From: RH-AL1 sp965198495
Lineage (GTDB): Bacteria; Pseudomonadota; Alphaproteobacteria; Rhizobiales; Beijerinckiaceae
DNA length: 64,000 nucleotides
Assembly: GCA_965198495.1 (NCBI GenBank)
Contig: CBDAPL010000001.1
Span: 2,046,001-2,110,000, forward strand
Reading direction: 5' to 3'
Each line of letters starts with the position of its first letter. Within the stretch, counting starts at the first letter, position 1. The notes below the pieces were generated by a model. That model ran no database searches. It saw only the letters and a program-made list of their open reading frames with translations, and was not told the origin of the DNA. The position numbers were made by a program, and so were the translations under genes. Positions 1 to 7,243 of the stretch are shown piece by piece.

Positions 1-467
1 TTGCCGGTGCTGCCGGCGATATAGTTTGGGTCGAACCGTTCACCCGCCGACCCAATGATGTTGACCACAACGCCGCGGCGTTCCCTCAGAAGAGGGTAGA
101 GCGCGCGAGTGAGGGCGATGTAGCCGAAGACCTTGAGGTCCCAGGCGGAGCGCCAACGCTCCTCGCTCAGGCTCAGGAGGTCGCCCGGCGGAATTGCCCC
201 CGCGTTATTGACCAAAATGTCCAGCGACGTGATCGCGCTTGCGACACGCTGGATGTCGGCGGATCGGGCAAGGTCGGCGGGCAGGACTTCGACCGAAACC
301 TCGAACCGCTCCCGGATGCGAGTGGCGGCGCGTTGAAGATCATCAGCATCGCGCGCCACCAGAATCAGGTCGCACTGTTCTTCCGCCAGGATCATGGCAC
401 TCGCCAGACCGATGCCTTTCGATCCGCCTGTGATGAGCGCGCGTTTGCCCTTGAGATGGAGATCCAT
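1..467 (-). CDS. Short-chain dehydrogenase/reductase (3' end outside window)
   Basis: Reading leftward from ATG at 467, the frame stays open to the window edge (about 155 codons). It begins MDLHLKGKRALITGGSKGIG, which carries the SDR Rossmann motif TGGSKGIG (TGxxxGxG), followed by an NNAG segment near residue 89. These are the cofactor-binding and structural motifs of classical SDRs. The Ser-Tyr-Lys active site lies beyond the edge, so the protein is truncated only by the window. The substrate cannot be told. The gene lies downstream of ilvN on the same strand with a 46-bp gap, so read-through from ilvBN is possible but no functional link is visible. Confidence 0.85.
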   Translation of the reverse strand, partial: MDLHLKGKRALITGGSKGIGLASAMILAEEQCDLILVARDADDLQRAATRIRERFEVSVEVLPADLARSADIQRVASAITSLDILVNNAGAIPPGDLLSLSEERWRSAWDLKVFGYIALTRALYPLLRERRGVVVNIIGSAGERFDPNYIAGSTG

Positions 468-513
468 TGTCTGCTCGCTGCTTCCCGGTCTCAACATCAG
501 CCCGGCGATGCCA

Positions 514-1068
514 TCAGGGCATCTTACTCGGCCCCCGCGTGATGGCGGCGACGCCCGTTCGCGAAACCTCGACGAGGCCGATCGGGCGCATCAGATCGAC
601 GAAATGATCGATCTTCGAGGCGGCGCCGGTCATCTCGAACACGAAGCTTTCGATCGAGGCATCGATCACCCGTCCGCGAAAAGCCTCGCAAAGGCGAAGC
701 GCCTCCTGGCGATCCTCTCCACGGCCGCTGACCTTGATCATGGCGAGTTCGCGTTCGATGCTGTTGCCCCGCAAGGTCAGGTCGGTGACGGTGTGGACGG
801 GGATCAGCCGATCGAGCTGCAGCGTCACCTGCTCGACCGACTCCGGCGTTCCCGACGTGACGATCGTGATGCGCGAGAGATGATCGGTGTGCGCCACCTC
901 GGCCACCGTGAGACTGGCGATGTTGTAGCCGCGTCCCGAGAACATGCCGACCACCCGCGCCAGCACGCCCGGCTCGTTGTCGACGAGGACGGACAGCGTG
1001 TGCGTGACGATCTGCCGAGCTGTCGGCGGAGCGGTGTAGGGCGAGAGCGGCTGCGTGGCGGCGGTCAT
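514..1068 (-). CDS. ilvN: Acetolactate synthase small (regulatory) subunit
   Basis: 184 aa, a usual length for IlvN/IlvH. The protein has an N-terminal ACT domain (roughly residues 20-95, with GVLARVVGMFSGRGYNI typical of ALS small subunits) and a C-terminal ALS_ss_C domain (DLMRPIGLVEVSRTG near the end). It binds and activates the catalytic subunit and gives valine feedback control in branched-chain amino-acid synthesis. A frame-open extension to 1227 exists, but it runs through the palindromic repeat at 1090-1193. ATG at 1068 matches where the family starts. It lies 130 bp downstream of ilvB on the same strand and is expected to be co-transcribed. Confidence 0.95.
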   Translation of the reverse strand: MTAATQPLSPYTAPPTARQIVTHTLSVLVDNEPGVLARVVGMFSGRGYNIASLTVAEVAHTDHLSRITIVTSGTPESVEQVTLQLDRLIPVHTVTDLTLRGNSIERELAMIKVSGRGEDRQEALRLCEAFRGRVIDASIESFVFEMTGAASKIDHFVDLMRPIGLVEVSRTGVAAITRGPSKMP

Positions 1069-1089
1069 GGATCGGTCTTTCAAGATGAT

Positions 1090-1193
1090 CGTCATTCCGG
1101 GGCGCCGAAGGCGAACCCGGAACCGGTGTGCGTTCAGCTCGATTGAAGAGCTCCGGTTCCGGATTTTCGCCTGCGGCGAGCCCCGGAATGACG
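1090..1193. repeat. Long imperfect inverted repeat between ilvB and ilvN
   Basis: The outer arms are cgtcattccggggc (from 1090) and its complement gccccggaatgacg (ending 1193). Inner arms around ccggaaccgg and ccggttccgg are also complementary. The whole ~104 bp could fold into one long hairpin in the ilvBN transcript. Sequences beginning with this 'cgtcattccgggg' type of end are familiar as dispersed palindromic repeats in Rhizobiales genomes. No second copy was noticed in this window. It could affect ilvN expression or mRNA stability, which is inference only. Confidence 0.75.
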
Positions 1194-1198
1194 GCGTG

Positions 1199-3001
1199 CT
1201 AAACCAGCATCTTCCCTTCGGCGCCAATCATCGATTCCAATTCGACGTCGGCGTCGTCGGCGAGGATCATCTCGTTGTGCGCCTTGCCCGATGGGATCAT
1301 CGGGAAGCAGTTCTCCATCTTGTCGACGAGGCAGTCGACGATGACGGCGCCCGGATGGTCGATCATCTCCATGATCGCCGCGTCGAGGTCGGCCGGGTCC
1401 GAGACGCGGATGCCCTTCGCGCCGTAGGCCTCGGCGAGCTTCACGAAATCGGGCAGGGCCTGCGAATAGCTCTCGGAGTAGCGGCTGCCGTGCAGCAGTT
1501 CTTGCCACTGGCGCACCATGCCGAGGTATTCGTTGTTGAGGATGAAGATCTTCACCGGCAGCTTGTATTGCGCCGCCGTCGACATCTCCTGCATGTTCAT
1601 CAGGATGGAGCCTTCACCGGCGACGTCGATCACGAGCGCTTTGGGATGCGCCATCTGCACGCCGATGGCGGCGGGCAGGCCGTAGCCCATCGTGCCGAGG
1701 CCGCCCGACGTCATCCAGCGGTTCGGCTCCTCGAAATCGTAGTGCTGCGCCGCCCACATCTGGTGCTGGCCGACCTCGGTGGTGATGTACGTCTCGCGAT
1801 CCTTGGTGAGCGCGTGAAGCCGGCGCACGGCGTGCTGCGGCTTGATCGACGTCGTCGAGTTGCGAAACGACAGCGACTTGCGTCCGCGCCAACTCTCGAT
1901 CGCCGTCCACCATGCGGCGAGGTCCGTCCGGTCGGCGGCGAGCTTGCGGCTTTTCCAAAGGTCGATCATCGCGCGCAGCACGTGCGCGCAATCGCCGATC
2001 ACCGGCACGTCGACCTTCACCGTCTTGTTGATGGAGGACGGGTCGATGTCGACGTGGATCTTCTTCGAGCCCGGCGAGAACGCGTCGAGCCGGCCGGTGA
2101 TGCGATCGTCGAAACGCGCGCCAATGTTGATCATCACGTCGCAATCGTGCATCGCGTGATTGGCCTCGTAAGTCCCGTGCATGCCGAGCATGCCGAGCCA
2201 TGCCGGCCCGGAGGCGGGATACGAGCCGAGGCCCATCAGCGTCGAGGTGATCGGAAAACCGGTCAGCGCCACCAGTTCGCGCAGCAGCCGCGAGGCTTCC
2301 GGCCCGGAATTGATGACGCCGCCGCCGGTATAGAACACCGGCCGCCGCGCCGCCGCCATCAGCGTCACGGCCTGCTCGATGCGGACAGGGTCCGCCGCCA
2401 TGCGCGGCTTGTAGGTGCGGTGCTCGATCGAGCCCTTGCCGATATAGCTGCCGCTGGCGAACTGCACGTCCTTCGGGATGTCGACGACCACCGGTCCCGG
2501 CCGGCCGTGACTGGCGACGTAGAAGGCCTCGTGCAGGACGCGCGGCAGGTCCTCGACCGTACGGACAAGGTAATTGTGCTTGGTGCAATGGCGGGTGATG
2601 CCGACCGTGTCGCACTCCTGGAAGGCGTCCGAGCCGATCAGGTGCGTCGGCACCTGGCCGGTGATGCAGACGAGCGGCACCGAGTCGAGCAGCGCGTCGG
2701 TCAGCGCCGTGACGACGTTGGTCGCCCCGGGACCGGAGGTGACGAGCACCACGCCGACCTTGCCGGACGAGCGCGCGTACCCCTCGGCCGCGTGACCCGC
2801 GCCTTGCTCGTGGCGCACCAGGATGTGCTTGATCCGCTTCTGGCCGTGGAGCGCGTCGTAGATGGGCAGCACCGCCCCGCCGGGATAGCCGAAGATCGTC
2901 TCGACGCCCTGGTCTTCGAGCGCCCGGACGATCATCTGCGCGCCGGTCATCGTCTCCGGCGCCGTGTTCTGGATCTGCTGCGACGTCAAATCCCGCGTCA
3001 T
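1199..3001 (-). CDS. ilvB: Acetolactate synthase large (catalytic) subunit
   Basis: 600 aa, full length for the thiamine-diphosphate-dependent biosynthetic AHAS. It condenses two pyruvates, or pyruvate and 2-oxobutyrate, in Val/Leu/Ile synthesis. The N-terminal TPP domain contains IFGYPGGAVLPIYDAL and the catalytic Glu in HEQGAGHAAEGYAR. The FAD-binding middle domain includes GARFDDRITGR. The C-terminal TPP/Mg domain contains GEGSILMN followed by NNEYLGMVRQWQ. The metal motif reads GEG, with Glu at about residue 463, where GDG or GDA is usual. ATG at 3001 follows a leader peptide and terminator (3046-3147), so transcription is probably controlled by attenuation. ilvN follows downstream. Confidence 0.95.
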   Translation of the reverse strand: MTRDLTSQQIQNTAPETMTGAQMIVRALEDQGVETIFGYPGGAVLPIYDALHGQKRIKHILVRHEQGAGHAAEGYARSSGKVGVVLVTSGPGATNVVTALTDALLDSVPLVCITGQVPTHLIGSDAFQECDTVGITRHCTKHNYLVRTVEDLPRVLHEAFYVASHGRPGPVVVDIPKDVQFASGSYIGKGSIEHRTYKPRMAADPVRIEQAVTLMAAARRPVFYTGGGVINSGPEASRLLRELVALTGFPITSTLMGLGSYPASGPAWLGMLGMHGTYEANHAMHDCDVMINIGARFDDRITGRLDAFSPGSKKIHVDIDPSSINKTVKVDVPVIGDCAHVLRAMIDLWKSRKLAADRTDLAAWWTAIESWRGRKSLSFRNSTTSIKPQHAVRRLHALTKDRETYITTEVGQHQMWAAQHYDFEEPNRWMTSGGLGTMGYGLPAAIGVQMAHPKALVIDVAGEGSILMNMQEMSTAAQYKLPVKIFILNNEYLGMVRQWQELLHGSRYSESYSQALPDFVKLAEAYGAKGIRVSDPADLDAAIMEMIDHPGAVIVDCLVDKMENCFPMIPSGKAHNEMILADDADVELESMIGAEGKMLV

Positions 3002-3045
3002 GGTCCTATCCCGCTTTGTCTTGAGTGATCAGAATCTCGGGCAAT

Positions 3046-3066
3046 AAAAAAGGCCCCGGAGGGCCT
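3046..3066 (-). terminator. Intrinsic terminator in ilvB leader (attenuator)
   Basis: Reading leftward, a 6-bp GC stem (AGGCCC with GGGCCT, loop about 4 nt) is followed by a run of T. It sits about 30 nt after the leader-peptide stop and 45 nt before the ilvB start. A terminator between a leader peptide and the structural gene is the arrangement of a ribosome-dependent attenuator. Confidence 0.75.
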
Positions 3067-3070
3067 CGGA

Positions 3071-3122
3071 AAGCGCTGGTATCGGGATGTCAGAGCCTAG
3101 CTCCGTCCCGTCTCCAGCGCTT
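3071..3122 (-). promoter_or_regulatory. Leader hairpin upstream of ilvB terminator
   Basis: AAGCGCTGG (inside the leader-peptide coding sequence) pairs perfectly over 9 bp with CCAGCGCTT downstream of the leader stop. Inner CGGGA/TCCCG and GAGC/GCTC pairings extend the stem. The hairpin covers the leader stop codon and ends directly before the terminator stem. Its formation would therefore depend on ribosome position, as expected for a pause or control hairpin. Alternative pairing with the terminator was not computed. Confidence 0.6.
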
Positions 3123-3147
3123 GGCGTACGATAAGGCCGAAATTCAT
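3097..3147 (-). CDS. ilvBN leader peptide (Leu-Ile-Val control codons)
   Basis: A 16-aa ORF, MNFGLIVRQALETGRS, starts at ATG 3147 behind a GAGG ribosome-binding site about 7 nt upstream. Residues 5-7 are consecutive Leu-Ile-Val (codons CTT ATC GTA), exactly the products of the pathway encoded downstream. The peptide is followed by a hairpin overlapping its stop codon and an intrinsic terminator before ilvB. By analogy with known amino-acid-operon attenuators, scarcity of charged branched-chain tRNAs would stall ribosomes here and let transcription continue. The regulatory role is inferred; the ORF, its codons and the terminator are seen directly. Confidence 0.75.
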   Translation of the reverse strand: MNFGLIVRQALETGRS

Positions 3148-3326
3148 CGTCGATCCTCGTGAATAAGCGTTAGCGCCTAGACCTTTTTCGGCGCTAAATC
3201 AAGCGGCTTTTCGCGCGACTTGAGCGTATCTTCCGGAGCGGGCGCATATCGCGCGGCCCGCATGCCTGTACACGGGAGGCTCCGCTCCCGTAAAGAACGG
3301 CCGACAGAGCCGCGGAAGACATCGCC

Positions 3327-4325
3327 ATGCAGGAAAAACTGATCAAGACGGGCAAGCTCGTCACGGTGTTCGGCGGCTCCGGCTTCGTGGGGCGCTACGT
3401 CGCCAAGGCGTTGGCCGAGCACGGTTGGCGGGTCAGGGTGGCCGTGCGCAACCCCAACCTTGCTTTCGCGATGCAGCCGTCCGGCGCGGTTGGCCAACTC
3501 ACCGCCGTCCAAGCGAACCTGCGCTACCCCGATTCCGTCGCGCGCGCCGTGCGCGACGCCGACGCCGTGGTCAACCTCGTCGGCCTGCTTGCCGAGGGCG
3601 GCGCGCAGACGTTCAAGACCATTCATACCGAGGGCGGCCGCATCGTCGCCGAAGCGGCGCAAGCGGCGGGTATCGATCGTTTCGTGCAGATGTCGGCGAT
3701 CGGTGCCGACCCGAATTCGCCGGCCGAGTACGGTCGCACCAAGGCCGAAGCCGAAACGATCGTCTCGCGCATCATCCCAGACGCCATCATCGTCAGGCCG
3801 TCCGTGGTGTTCGGCCCGGAGGACAAGTTCTTCAACCGTTTCGCCGGCATGGCGCGGCTGATGCCGGCCCTGCCGCTGATCGGCGGAGGGAATGGGCTGC
3901 TGCAGCCGGTCTTCGTCGGCGATGTCGCCGAGGCGATCGCTCTCGCCGTCGACGGCAAGGCCAAGGCCGGCACGATCTACGAGTTGGGCGGCCCGGAGGC
4001 GCGCTCGTTCAAGGACATCATGGCGTTCATCCTGAGCACGACTGGCCGCAAGCGCGCGCTGGTTCCGCTGCCGTTCCCGCTTGCCGAGAGGATGGGTGGC
4101 CTGACGGAGCTCGCCAAGAAGGCGACGTTCGGCCTGCTGCCGGAGATGCTCGACATGACGAAGGACCAGGTCGAGCTGCTCAAGAGCGACAACGTGGTCT
4201 CGGCCTCCGCCAAGGCCGAGGGCCGCACGCTTCAAGGTCTCGGCATAACGCCGGAATCCTACGAGGCCTTCACGCCGGGCTACCTCTACCGTTTTCGCAA
4301 GACCGGACAGTACGCGCGCCAGTAG
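3327..4325 (+). CDS. Complex I NDUFA9-like NAD(P)-binding protein
   Basis: 332 aa, an atypical SDR/NmrA-like Rossmann protein. The N-terminal nucleotide motif is VTVFGGSGFVGRYV, and a YGRTKAEAE segment contains the SDR Tyr and Lys. Its sequence fits the alphaproteobacterial homologues of the mitochondrial complex I accessory subunit NDUFA9 (39 kDa), which bind NADPH and stabilise the peripheral arm. ATG at 3327 follows a short hairpin at 3272-3291 (acgggag with ctcccgt). It stands alone, away from a nuo operon. Another complex I accessory homologue, NDUFA12, lies at 54.5 kb. Confidence 0.85.
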   Translation: MQEKLIKTGKLVTVFGGSGFVGRYVAKALAEHGWRVRVAVRNPNLAFAMQPSGAVGQLTAVQANLRYPDSVARAVRDADAVVNLVGLLAEGGAQTFKTIHTEGGRIVAEAAQAAGIDRFVQMSAIGADPNSPAEYGRTKAEAETIVSRIIPDAIIVRPSVVFGPEDKFFNRFAGMARLMPALPLIGGGNGLLQPVFVGDVAEAIALAVDGKAKAGTIYELGGPEARSFKDIMAFILSTTGRKRALVPLPFPLAERMGGLTELAKKATFGLLPEMLDMTKDQVELLKSDNVVSASAKAEGRTLQGLGITPESYEAFTPGYLYRFRKTGQYARQ

Positions 4326-4341
4326 ACACTCCGCGTCCGCG

Positions 4342-5040
4342 TCAGGGCCGGATCATGGCGTGCGGCATCGTCAGCGCCAAGCGTCGCCGCAAGAGAGGTT
4401 GCGCCACGCGCACCATGTAGGCCGCGGCGTAGAGCGGCGTGAGTAGGTTCAGCACCGGAATCAAGGAGAGGGCCGCGAGGACACATCCGGCGAGATTGAT
4501 GCGGATCCAATGACGGGCGCGCAGTTCGCGAACGGCGTCGAGCGGCAGGTAGCGCAGCGCGGCGATCTCGAAGAAGCCGCGTCCGAGCACGTAGGCGTTG
4601 GCGCCGAAGAAGGCGACGAGGTTGACACCGGGCACGAGCAGCAAAAGCAGAGCCGCCAGGTTCACGGCCACGGCCACGGCGGCGAATTTGAAGCCGATCC
4701 AGACAGCCGGCCCGAGCGGCATCTGTCGGCCGCGTCCCTCCGAGCCGGCAATCGTCTCTTCGACGTGGTCGGCGAGTTCGTCGAAGAAGAAGCCGGCGAC
4801 GACGAACGAGACCGGCGTCACCAGGAACGCCACACCGACGACCAACCCGAGACCGGCCATGACGTGGACCGTCGTCGACAGCCACGCGTAAGGCAGGCGC
4901 ACGTAGGCGACGACCAGTTTCTCGACGCCAAGCCAGAGCAGGCCGAGCAGCAGAAGCGTAAGCGCAAGCGTCTTGCCAAGCACGGCGCGGAAAGGCGGCG
5001 TGAAGATCTGCTCGGCGGCGGCAATGGCGGCTTGGATCAT
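4342..5040 (-). CDS. EI24/CysZ-like membrane protein
   Basis: 232 aa with about five or six hydrophobic segments. Examples are LALTLLLLGLLWLGVEKLVV near residue 27, a glycine-rich pair around 60-95, one near 125-150 and one near 195-210. Order and spacing match the EI24 domain family (former DUF540), which includes the sulfate permease CysZ. Alphaproteobacterial members are commonly annotated as sulfate transporter family proteins, but the substrate is not established here and no cys genes are nearby. It converges on the NDUFA9-like gene with a 16-bp gap. Confidence 0.75.
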   Translation of the reverse strand: MIQAAIAAAEQIFTPPFRAVLGKTLALTLLLLGLLWLGVEKLVVAYVRLPYAWLSTTVHVMAGLGLVVGVAFLVTPVSFVVAGFFFDELADHVEETIAGSEGRGRQMPLGPAVWIGFKFAAVAVAVNLAALLLLLVPGVNLVAFFGANAYVLGRGFFEIAALRYLPLDAVRELRARHWIRINLAGCVLAALSLIPVLNLLTPLYAAAYMVRVAQPLLRRRLALTMPHAMIRP

Positions 5041-5182
5041 TCGGACGACGAAATCGCACAGCGCGGCTCAAGGATGCTCTCATCCACGTTCGCGATTTCT
5101 AGCATGCTCGATTTCGCAGCCATGAAGAGGTGTCGGGCTGGAGCAAGGCCACCATGAACTCTATCTAGAAGCCTCATCGACC

Positions 5183-5350
5183 CTACTCGTCATTGGCGGA
5201 ATTCATATCCTCGACAGGAATGGAGCGTCCGCCATCCTCGGCGACATCGTAGTTCGGCGCCTCCTGCTTCGCGTCGCCGGGCTTGGTCTTCTCTCCCACC
5301 TGCGGACGTGGTGCCGTGTCGCCGGCGTCTTCGCGCTTCTTGTCGTCCAT
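5183..5350 (-). CDS. Small hydrophilic protein, unknown
   Basis: A 55-aa ORF starts at ATG 5350 with GAGG about 8 nt upstream. The product MDDKKREDAGDTAPRPQVGE... is highly charged, lacks a signal peptide or membrane segment and is probably disordered. I do not recognise a family. It resembles the 58-aa acidic/Pro-rich ORF at 45531-45707 only in composition. The good ribosome-binding site and isolated position support a real gene; homology would have to confirm it. Confidence 0.5.
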   Translation of the reverse strand: MDDKKREDAGDTAPRPQVGEKTKPGDAKQEAPNYDVAEDGGRSIPVEDMNSANDE

Positions 5351-5591
5351 GGCCGAACCTCGCCCCGCGCCCGTTTCGCTGACCGAACGTGCTGGTTTAG
5401 GCGCGGTTCCTCTTGGAGAACGGCGCGTCGTCTAGGGTTTCGGCGACGAGGTCGACCCTCGCACCGACCGGAGATCACCGTTCGATGGAGGCCGTGCCGA
5501 GTACCGCGCGCCTGAAGCGGCGCTTCAAGTCTTAATCCAAGGTTATCCCGCGTGGCCAGGCATTGGTGAGATAGTCGCTGTCGACTTCTCG

Positions 5592-5891
5592 ATGAGTGGC
5601 GTCATCTTCGACGACCGCACCCGCCCGCTTCTTCTTTGTTACGCCGCCGAGACACTCGAGAGGGACATGGAGCGCAACCGCATGGCGCGGCGCGCAATGG
5701 ACGGCGGCGGCCTCTCCTTGAACTGGAGGGGCGAGACGGCTCGCACGATCACTTTCGCCAAAGCAGCATTCCTCGGCGCCGTCACCTTCGACATTCTCGC
5801 GCAGAAGACTCTAACGGTAACCAATGACGCTCGAGTTCAGCGATCGACAGTCGTCAGGCCTTGGCCGGCCCGGGGTAGGACCGCGTGTTAA
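5592..5891 (+). CDS. Hypothetical ORF, doubtful
   Basis: A 99-codon frame with no recognisable domain and a weak translation start. Its last 38 bp overlap the end of the glycosyltransferase on the opposite strand, and its C-terminal residues look like non-coding translation. It fills an otherwise empty stretch between 5351 and 5853, which has lower GC than its neighbours. It may be a degraded gene or non-coding. Nothing else was seen in this stretch. Confidence 0.25.
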   Translation: MSGVIFDDRTRPLLLCYAAETLERDMERNRMARRAMDGGGLSLNWRGETARTITFAKAAFLGAVTFDILAQKTLTVTNDARVQRSTVVRPWPARGRTAC

Positions 5892-7095
5892 GACGCAACG
5901 TGCTCAGGAGGAAGCTGCAGAGGACGATCTCGAAACCGAGAGAGAGGAACAGCGAGGATGTGATGACGATGCGGGCTATCGATTGGACGTCGAGTTCGCC
6001 GTAGCCGGCGCTCCGCCACAGAGCAACGCCGCGGAAGGCGGCGCCGAGGCCGATCGCGAGAACGCCGAAGCCGACCGCGAGGCCACGCTCGAGTGTAATC
6101 GACTCCAAGAAAAATCGCCCGCGCGAAGATCGGGGTATGAGACCCTCTTGAACGGCGTAGCTCCGCGACAGGATCGAGAACAAGATCGCTTGCGCGCCGA
6201 TACAGATCGCGGCGCTGCAGTATATGAGCGTGCCGAGGCTGAACCCGAGCCGAAGGACCTCGATCGGTCCGGTCAGGAGTATGCCGCCGACGAGCAGGCC
6301 CAAGGCGCAGAGAACGACGCCAGGATAGAAGAACAGCCACGCCGGGCTGAACAGCAGCATGAAGCGCAAGTGACGCCAGCCGTCGCGAAAGGGCCTCAGA
6401 TGGGGTTTGCGGTCGCGACCGTCCGCCGAGAGGGTGGTCGGGACTTCGGCTATCTTCATGCCGAGCAAGGTTGCCTTGATCACCATCTCGGAGGCGTATT
6501 CCATGCCTGTCGTGCGCAGATCCATCTGCCCGAAGGCGTCTTTGGAAAAGCCGCGCAGCCCGCAATGGAAGTCGCGGATCGGCGAGGCGAACAGGAAACG
6601 GCCGAGACCGGAGAGCACCGGATTACCGATGTAGCGGTTCTTCCATGGCATAGCGCCAGGCTGGATGCCGCCGGCGAACCGGTCGCCCATGACGAGGTCG
6701 AAACCGTCGCGCAGCTTGTCCACGAAAGCCTGAAGGTTGCGGAAGTCGTAGCTGGCGTCGCTATCGCCCATGATGCAGTAGCGGCCGCGCGCCGCCGTCG
6801 TGGCGGCGAAAAGCGCCGATCCGTAACCGCGCATCGGCACTTGTATCACCCTGGCGCCAAGCGCGCGCGCTTGGTCCTGCGACCCGTCGACGGATCCGTT
6901 GTCGGCGACGATGATCTCCCCAACGATGCCAGATTGATCGAGGAAGGCCCAGGCGTTTCGGACGCATGTCGCGATCGTCGCAGCTTCATTGAGGCAGGGC
7001 ATGACGATCGTCAGCTCCACGGCGGGCGGCTCGTCGTCCTCCATGACGCGCGATCCCGTATCGAGTGGAGCGGTTCGATCGAGGATCAGCGCCAT
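5854..7095 (-). CDS. GtrB/DPM1-like membrane-anchored GT2 glycosyltransferase
   Basis: About 413 aa from ATG 7095; ATG 7044 is an alternative and a frame-open extension reaches 7149. The GT2 domain shows LTIVMPCLNEAATIATCV at the start and GDSDASYDF as the DxD-type metal site. It is followed by about four C-terminal hydrophobic segments. The order matches polyprenyl-phosphate glycosyltransferases (GtrB, ArnC, DPM1 type), which load a sugar from a nucleotide donor onto a lipid carrier at the inner membrane. It is divergent (148 bp) from a membrane GT-C-like gene, and a GtrA flippase gene is 3 kb away. The set suggests a Gtr-type system for modifying cell-surface polysaccharide; the sugar is unknown. 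Confidence 0.85.
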   Translation of the reverse strand: MALILDRTAPLDTGSRVMEDDEPPAVELTIVMPCLNEAATIATCVRNAWAFLDQSGIVGEIIVADNGSVDGSQDQARALGARVIQVPMRGYGSALFAATTAARGRYCIMGDSDASYDFRNLQAFVDKLRDGFDLVMGDRFAGGIQPGAMPWKNRYIGNPVLSGLGRFLFASPIRDFHCGLRGFSKDAFGQMDLRTTGMEYASEMVIKATLLGMKIAEVPTTLSADGRDRKPHLRPFRDGWRHLRFMLLFSPAWLFFYPGVVLCALGLLVGGILLTGPIEVLRLGFSLGTLIYCSAAICIGAQAILFSILSRSYAVQEGLIPRSSRGRFFLESITLERGLAVGFGVLAIGLGAAFRGVALWRSAGYGELDVQSIARIVITSSLFLSLGFEIVLCSFLLSTLRLNTRSYPGPAKA

Positions 7096-7243
7096 CGGCA
7101 ATCTCGCGTGGGAACAGGCCGGACGCTGGGAGCGTCGAGTCGAAGCCAAGGCTCAAGCTTTATAGAGTGGCTCGCTTGGGTCAACAAAGGCTTAAGGCAG
7201 CGCGCGGTACGGCTTTTTAAACATTTCCTAGGCATTCGCGTAG

